Assembly (NCBI GenBank): GCA_015075405.1
Contig: JABTUK010000004.1
Location: forward strand, 496,001 to 560,000
Length of the DNA stretch: 64,000 nt
Direction of reading: 5' to 3'
Source of the DNA: Anaerolineales bacterium
GTDB taxonomy: Bacteria > Chloroflexota > Anaerolineae > 4572-78 > J111
In this document: one piece after another, positions 59,940 to 64,000 of the stretch
Layout of the letters: every line of letters starts with the position of its first letter
How positions within the stretch are numbered: position 1 is the first letter of the stretch
Notes under the pieces: model-generated
What the model saw: only the letters and a program-made list of their open reading frames with translations
Databases searched by the model: none
Told to the model about the DNA's origin: nothing
Position numbers and translations under genes: made by a program

Positions 59940-61730
59940 TCATGTTTCGTATTTGGCAAAAATATTCCGATAAGCTTCCGACTCCCGCAGCAGCGTCTCA
60001 TGATCGCCGACCATTGCCACGCGGCCTTTCCGCAGCACCACAATCAAATCGGCCCAGCGAATTTGAGAGAGGCGGTGGGTGATGAGCAGGGTGGTACGGC
60101 CTTCGGCGGCTTTTTCGATGGCCCGCTGGATTTTGTCTTCGGTGGCGCTGTCAATGGCGCTGGTCGAGTCGTCCAGGATGAGGATGCGCGGATTGGTCAG
60201 AAAAGCGCGGGCCAGGGCCAACCGTTGGCGCTGCCCGCCAGACAGAGTTACCCCTCGCTCGCCCACAACCGTCTCGTAGCCATCCTCAAAATTCATAATA
60301 AAATCGTGGGCCTGGGCTGCTTGGGCTGCCGCTTCGATCTCCTCACGGCTGGCCTGGGGACAGCCAAAGGCGATATTTTCGGCAATGGTCCGCGAAAAAA
60401 GGTAAATGTCCTGCTCGATGATCGAGATTTGTTGGCGTAGCGCCTCCAAATTCCAGTCCCGGACATTGACCCCGCCAATGATAAGCTGGCCGCCGGTCAC
60501 ATCGTAAGTCCGGTTGATCAGCTTGGCGATGGTACTTTTACCCGCGCCGGTCTGCCCGACAATGGCCACCGTCTGGCCCGGCTCAACCTTGAAACTGACA
60601 TCGCTCAGGGCCGGGCTGCCGCCATTGTAGCTAAAGGTGACATGCTCAAAACGGATGCTGCCGTCCAGCGGCCCTTCGTAGCCGCCGACATTTTGATCCA
60701 ACTCGGTCTGGGTGTTCAGCAATTCCAACACCCGCCGGGCGCTGGAGAGGCCCGACGATACCTGTGAATAGGCAAACTGGGCGGCAAAGGTGGGAAATTG
60801 AAAGAGGATCAACATGGCGTTAAAAGCCACCACCTGGCCCACCTCAAGCTGGCCTTGCTGGTACAAAACCAGGCTGTGCAGCAGCCCGGCGGCTTGCAGC
60901 AGCCCTAACAGCAGCAATGGGAAAAATTTAGCCTCCACATCGCCCTGGCCCACAAAAGCATTGCGCCAGCGGACCAGCGCCGCCTCAAAACGATTGATCT
61001 CTCTGGTCTCCTGAGCTGCTCCTTTGACTGTTTCAATCCCGTCAATCGCCTCGGCCAGCGTGGCGTTCAACCGGCCAAATTCCTGGCGCACGGCCTCGGT
61101 GGCCGGGCGCAGGCGGCCCAGGTAGCCGCGTAATAAAAAAATGTAGACCAACACGTAAAGGGTGGGCACCAGCAGCAGTTGCAGGCTGATGGAGGGAACC
61201 AGGATAAAGGGGGCGATGATAAAGTTGGCCGAACCGATCACCAGGTTCATCCCCGGATTGAACAGCATATTGATCTCGCGGACATCATTGGTGGCGCGAG
61301 CCATCAAATCGCCGGTGGCCTGGCTGTCGTGGAATGACATGCTTTTGCCGATTAGGCTCAGGTACAACTCGTCGCGGGTATCGCGTTCCACCCGCTGGCC
61401 GATGATCTCGCTGCAAAAGTTGCGACCCAGCATCAGCACCCCCCGGATAAGCTGCGAGCCGATGAGCGAGAGTGCTACCCAACCGAGCGCGCTGTAATCC
61501 GGCGAGCGGGTCATCAACTCAAACGCCTGACCGATATACAGCGCCACCACCCCGGCCCCCAGCCCATTACCCAGCGCCCCGATGAACACCCCCAAAATTA
61601 ACAGCTTGTGGCGCAGGGCATGCGACAAAATCCAGCGCACCGGCCCCCGCCGGTCCGACTGCCAGGCGCGGGTGATGGAAAATTCAGCGGCAGCGGGTCT
61701 CGTTAGTTCAGAAACAGTTGAGGCGGACAT
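59940..61730 (-). CDS. Heterodimeric ABC exporter subunit (degenerate Walker B)
   Basis: This is a 596-residue half-transporter: six membrane segments (about 40-320) and an ATPase domain. Walker A is GQTGAGKST and the signature LSGGQRQR is canonical, but Walker B reads ILILDDSTSAID, with Asp in place of the catalytic Glu. Together with the LSMGQ signature of 54297-56099 this predicts one active and one degenerate site in a heterodimer. ATG 61730 follows AAAGGA. A family A element lies directly upstream. The EAD-STAND cassette lies between this gene and its partner. Confidence 0.9.
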   Translation of the reverse strand: MSASTVSELTRPAAAEFSITRAWQSDRRGPVRWILSHALRHKLLILGVFIGALGNGLGAGVVALYIGQAFELMTRSPDYSALGWVALSLIGSQLIRGVLMLGRNFCSEIIGQRVERDTRDELYLSLIGKSMSFHDSQATGDLMARATNDVREINMLFNPGMNLVIGSANFIIAPFILVPSISLQLLLVPTLYVLVYIFLLRGYLGRLRPATEAVRQEFGRLNATLAEAIDGIETVKGAAQETREINRFEAALVRWRNAFVGQGDVEAKFFPLLLLGLLQAAGLLHSLVLYQQGQLEVGQVVAFNAMLILFQFPTFAAQFAYSQVSSGLSSARRVLELLNTQTELDQNVGGYEGPLDGSIRFEHVTFSYNGGSPALSDVSFKVEPGQTVAIVGQTGAGKSTIAKLINRTYDVTGGQLIIGGVNVRDWNLEALRQQISIIEQDIYLFSRTIAENIAFGCPQASREEIEAAAQAAQAHDFIMNFEDGYETVVGERGVTLSGGQRQRLALARAFLTNPRILILDDSTSAIDSATEDKIQRAIEKAAEGRTTLLITHRLSQIRWADLIVVLRKGRVAMVGDHETLLRESEAYRNIFAKYET

Positions 61731-62065
61731 AGGGCATCCTTTGTGGAAACGTTACTACTCAGGCTCATGTCATTTCGAGACCGAAGGTCGAGAAATCTGT
61801 AAAAGTAAGGTATCGGGGATTTCTCCCTGCGGTCGAAATGACATGGCTGAGCAGTTACCAATTTTCAACGGCCAATTGTCAATGGACAATTAACGAAGGG
61901 ATGATAGACTTGCCAGGGGGCTTTGTCAAAGGCAGAGGAAAGGCATTGGGCAGAGGGTTATTTATGGAGTTCCGGGATTTAAATCAGCCAAAACGTCTTC
62001 CGTGTTGCGTCTTGCGTAATGTAAACGGAAGACGCAAGACGCAACACGGATTTCTTGGAACTACA
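61731..62065. other. 335-base intergenic region with two repeat elements
   Basis: A family A element (61751-61858), an AATTGTCAATGGACAATTAA-type hairpin (61859-61892) and a family B element (61960-62068). No gene was seen. Confidence 0.7.
61751..61858. repeat. Family A MITE-like element, copy A5
   Basis: GTTACTACTCAGGCTCATGT on the left and ACATGGCTGAGCAGTTAC on the right, with CATTTCGAGACCGAAGGTCG and GGGGATTTCTCCCTGCGGTC inside. Closest to copy A1 at 3711. Confidence 0.85.
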
Positions 62066-62068
62066 TTA
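61960..62068. repeat. Family B MITE-like element, copy B4, ending in a gene's stop codon
   Basis: TATGGAGTTCCGGGATTTAAA on the left and TTCTTGGAACTACATTA on the right. Internal CGTGTTGCGTCTTGCG / CGCAAGACGCAACACG hairpin. The final TTA (62066-62068) is the TAA stop of the kinase gene. Confidence 0.82.
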
Positions 62069-64000
62069 CTGAACCGTAACCGTCACCTGTTTGTCCACAC
62101 TGGAACCGTCTTTACGGACCACGTGCAGCGTATAAGTGGTTGTCGCCGGCGGGCACTCTCGCCGGTTCCCTTCCCCGGTCACGGGTGCGCTATTCAGATA
62201 TACTTCCCTGACGTTTTCCACCCTCCAATTCAAAACCACACATTCGCCTGTCGTCAAGGTAAAACGATCCGGTTGAAAGACAATGGAGTCCGGCACAGCG
62301 GTTGGCGGCAGCGATCCTTCGGCCCCGGCCAGGTTGTCAATAAAGATGGTCCCGCTGCCGCTAAAATCGTCTGAACCATCGTCAAGCACGAGGGCTTGAA
62401 AGGTGAGAGGGTAATCTACGGTGTTATTGCCGGGGTCGCCAATAGGGCCGGCTGGCCAGGGTTGGTTGGGGCTGATAAAGGCGGTCATTTGCTGCCAGCC
62501 GGTGTGTTTGACCTGCCCAAAGGAAAACTGCCAGGTTTCTCCGGCGCTGTCTTTGACCCACAAATTCAAAAAGTGTCCGGCTCCATCGCCGTTGACCCAG
62601 GCCGTAATCTGGTTGGGCCGACCGCCCAAAGGCTGCGACCACAAAAAGACAACGTAATCATTGTTGGGGGTAGAAAATTTGTAATCGAGCCGTCCGGCGT
62701 AGTCACCGGCGTAGGCGTCGGCGGTAGACCGTTCAAAAGTCCCATTGGGTTCGTCGCCCCGCCGCCAGGTTGAAGGGGTTTCAAAATCGTTAAAGGTTCC
62801 GCGGGGGGACTGCGCGGCAAGCTGGGCTGCCTGGGCAGCTTGAGCCTGAGCCGTAGCGGTGGCCTGAGTTGCGGCCGTTTGAGTAGCCTCGGCCAGTGCT
62901 GTCGCAGTGCCAACAGCGGCGGTTTCGGCTTGGGCCTGAGCGGTGGCAGTTTCGGCCTCTGCGGCCTGAGTTATTGCCTGGGCGGCGGCTGTCTCTGTGG
63001 CGCTGGCTTGTTGGGTTGCCGCCGCTGCGGTCGCAGCTTCTTGGGCCGCTGCGGTCACAGTGGCTCCAACGGCCTGCTGCACCCCGGCGATGAGTTCCGC
63101 CTCGCGGGCTTGCTGCGCGGCCGTGGCTTCGGCCACAGCCGTGGCTGCCTGGGCGGTTTGGGTGGGGCCGGTTGCAGCGTCGGCTGCGGCCGCCTGGGCT
63201 ACGGCTGTTTCGGTGACCTGGGCAGCAGCGACAGCGGTTTGGGTGGCTTCGATCACCAGAGCAGTCGCCGTGATGTTGACATTAGCCACCTGCGATTGGG
63301 CTTCTTGAGGGGCAACCCGACTCCGGCTGTAAAAAAACGCGCCCACCGCCAGGGCGACCAACAACAGCAATAGAAACAACCCGCCGATGATCGCCAGGGG
63401 GGCCAAGGATTGTTTCTGGACGGGCGGCGGTTGAAGTACCGTTAGCGGGGGCTGGATCGGGGGCACGGTGGCCCCAACCGGAGGCAGTGGCCCTGACGGC
63501 GGTTTTTCTTTGACCGGGAAATGCTCGATGGTCGGGTCAATTTCTTTGATTTGCGGACGCGGGGCGATAATTGTTAGCGGTAGATACTCTTCACCGGGAG
63601 CCAGGCCCGTGGCCTCGCGCAGCGCCGCCGCCAACTCCCCGGCCCGCTGGTAGCGATTGGCCGGCTCTTTGCTCATCGCCTTGAGAATGACCTGTTCGAT
63701 ACTTTTGGGTAAATCGGGCACAATCTGGCTGGGAGGCGGGACAGGTTCGCTGATGTGTTTGAGGATGACCACAAAGGGAGTATCGGCGTCAAACGGGACC
63801 GCGCCGGTGACAATTTCATAGAGCATGACGCCCAGGGAATAAATATCACTGCGCTCGTCGCCGTGCTGGCCCTGGCCCTGCTCCGGCGACATGTAGGCCG
63901 GCGTGCCCGACAAGGCCCCGGTTTGGGTATACTGCGTCCCGCCGATAATCCGGGTGATGCCAAAATCGGTCAGGACCACCTGCCCCTGCTGGTTGATCAT
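62066..64000 (-). CDS. Membrane Ser/Thr protein kinase, partial (N-terminus beyond right edge)
   Basis: The open frame runs off the right edge. The first visible residues, INQQGQVVLTDFGITRII, contain the DFG motif, so the ATP-binding lobe and the HRD loop lie outside the window. GTPAYMSPEQ, DIYSLGVMLYEIVTG and the final lobe follow, then a proline-rich linker and one membrane segment (about 203-228). Outside is a 170-residue Ala/Thr/Gln/Glu-rich stalk (about 240-410), then a carbohydrate-binding-like beta domain (about 415-560) and an Ig-like end (FTLTTGECVVLNWRVENVRE). It would sense an external ligand and phosphorylate cytoplasmic proteins. PASTA repeats are absent. The stop codon is contributed by a repeat element. 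Confidence 0.88.
   Translation of the reverse strand: MINQQGQVVLTDFGITRIIGGTQYTQTGALSGTPAYMSPEQGQGQHGDERSDIYSLGVMLYEIVTGAVPFDADTPFVVILKHISEPVPPPSQIVPDLPKSIEQVILKAMSKEPANRYQRAGELAAALREATGLAPGEEYLPLTIIAPRPQIKEIDPTIEHFPVKEKPPSGPLPPVGATVPPIQPPLTVLQPPPVQKQSLAPLAIIGGLFLLLLLVALAVGAFFYSRSRVAPQEAQSQVANVNITATALVIEATQTAVAAAQVTETAVAQAAAADAATGPTQTAQAATAVAEATAAQQAREAELIAGVQQAVGATVTAAAQEAATAAAATQQASATETAAAQAITQAAEAETATAQAQAETAAVGTATALAEATQTAATQATATAQAQAAQAAQLAAQSPRGTFNDFETPSTWRRGDEPNGTFERSTADAYAGDYAGRLDYKFSTPNNDYVVFLWSQPLGGRPNQITAWVNGDGAGHFLNLWVKDSAGETWQFSFGQVKHTGWQQMTAFISPNQPWPAGPIGDPGNNTVDYPLTFQALVLDDGSDDFSGSGTIFIDNLAGAEGSLPPTAVPDSIVFQPDRFTLTTGECVVLNWRVENVREVYLNSAPVTGEGNRRECPPATTTYTLHVVRKDGSSVDKQVTVTVQ

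Noticed and set aside
1..64000. tRNA, rRNA or other known structured RNA genes
   Set aside because: No T-loop, rRNA or common riboswitch signature was noticed on reading; a covariance-model scan would be needed to exclude them.

Overview
The window looks like a chromosomal segment of a GC-rich, non-model bacterium, most plausibly a Chloroflexota (Anaerolineae-type) genome. This is inference from gene content: a cluster of polytopic GT39-like transferases with C-terminal beta-rich tails, two Uma2-type nucleases, an effector-associated-domain (EAD) plus STAND ATPase, and a membrane Ser/Thr kinase with an Ala/Thr/Gln-rich stalk. No 16S or other phylogenetic marker and no RNA gene was recognised.

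Layout. 1-12932: five GT39-like membrane glycosyltransferase genes (the first cut by the left edge), an SGNH-type hydrolase and an APP1-type phosphatase. 13217-21327: an Lrp/AsnC regulator followed by an amino-acid and cofactor cluster (tyrosine phenol-lyase/tryptophanase family, glutamate dehydrogenase fused to CBS domains, PanB, an unrecognised 421-residue protein, a TIGR04076-like protein), then on the other strand a luciferase-like oxidoreductase and a Rid protein. 21732-24017: a GAF-PAS-PAS-PP2C phosphatase. 24272-27496: split lysine-ketoglutarate reductase and saccharopine dehydrogenase plus a GNAT acetyltransferase. 27538-33838: WYL regulator, flavin/F420 split-barrel protein, a TRAP transporter resembling 2-oxoacid (TakP-type) systems, and a PLP enzyme. 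33969-38059: sucA-sucB (2-oxoglutarate dehydrogenase E1 and E2). 38663: dodecin. 39271-42669: a single-chain type ISP/IIG-like restriction-modification enzyme. 42692-46971: hpt, gluconolactonase, EamA exporter, enoyl-CoA hydratase, N-formylglutamate-amidohydrolase-like protein. 47357-51800: orphan solute-binding lipoprotein plus hybrid histidine kinase. 51941-54321: sugar-binding lipoprotein and two Uma2 proteins. 54297-61730: a heterodimeric ABC exporter whose two halves are separated by an AT-richer two-gene EAD-STAND/AAA cassette. 62066-64000: a Ser/Thr kinase cut by the right edge.

Metabolic logic (inference): the lysine-to-saccharopine genes, glutamate dehydrogenase, aromatic amino-acid lyase, 2-oxoglutarate dehydrogenase, a probable 2-oxoacid TRAP transporter and the Rid protein fit amino-acid and keto-acid catabolism under an Lrp-type regulator.

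The most striking feature is a dense population of short palindromic repeats. At least three MITE-like families lie between genes. Family A has CATGTCATTTCGA ends. Family B has TAAGGCAGTTCCAAGA-like ends, and its terminal TAA is the stop codon of three different genes. Family C has TATA...AAATTTCCGT ends, one end of which forms a -10-like box in front of two genes. In addition, palindromic or tandem-word sequences sit in frame inside at least six protein genes (several glycosyltransferases, the PP2C phosphatase, the hybrid kinase, the restriction-modification enzyme and SucB). This resembles the in-frame palindromic elements known from Rickettsia. Together with the EAD-STAND cassette nested in the ABC operon, these are the main candidates for undescribed biology.
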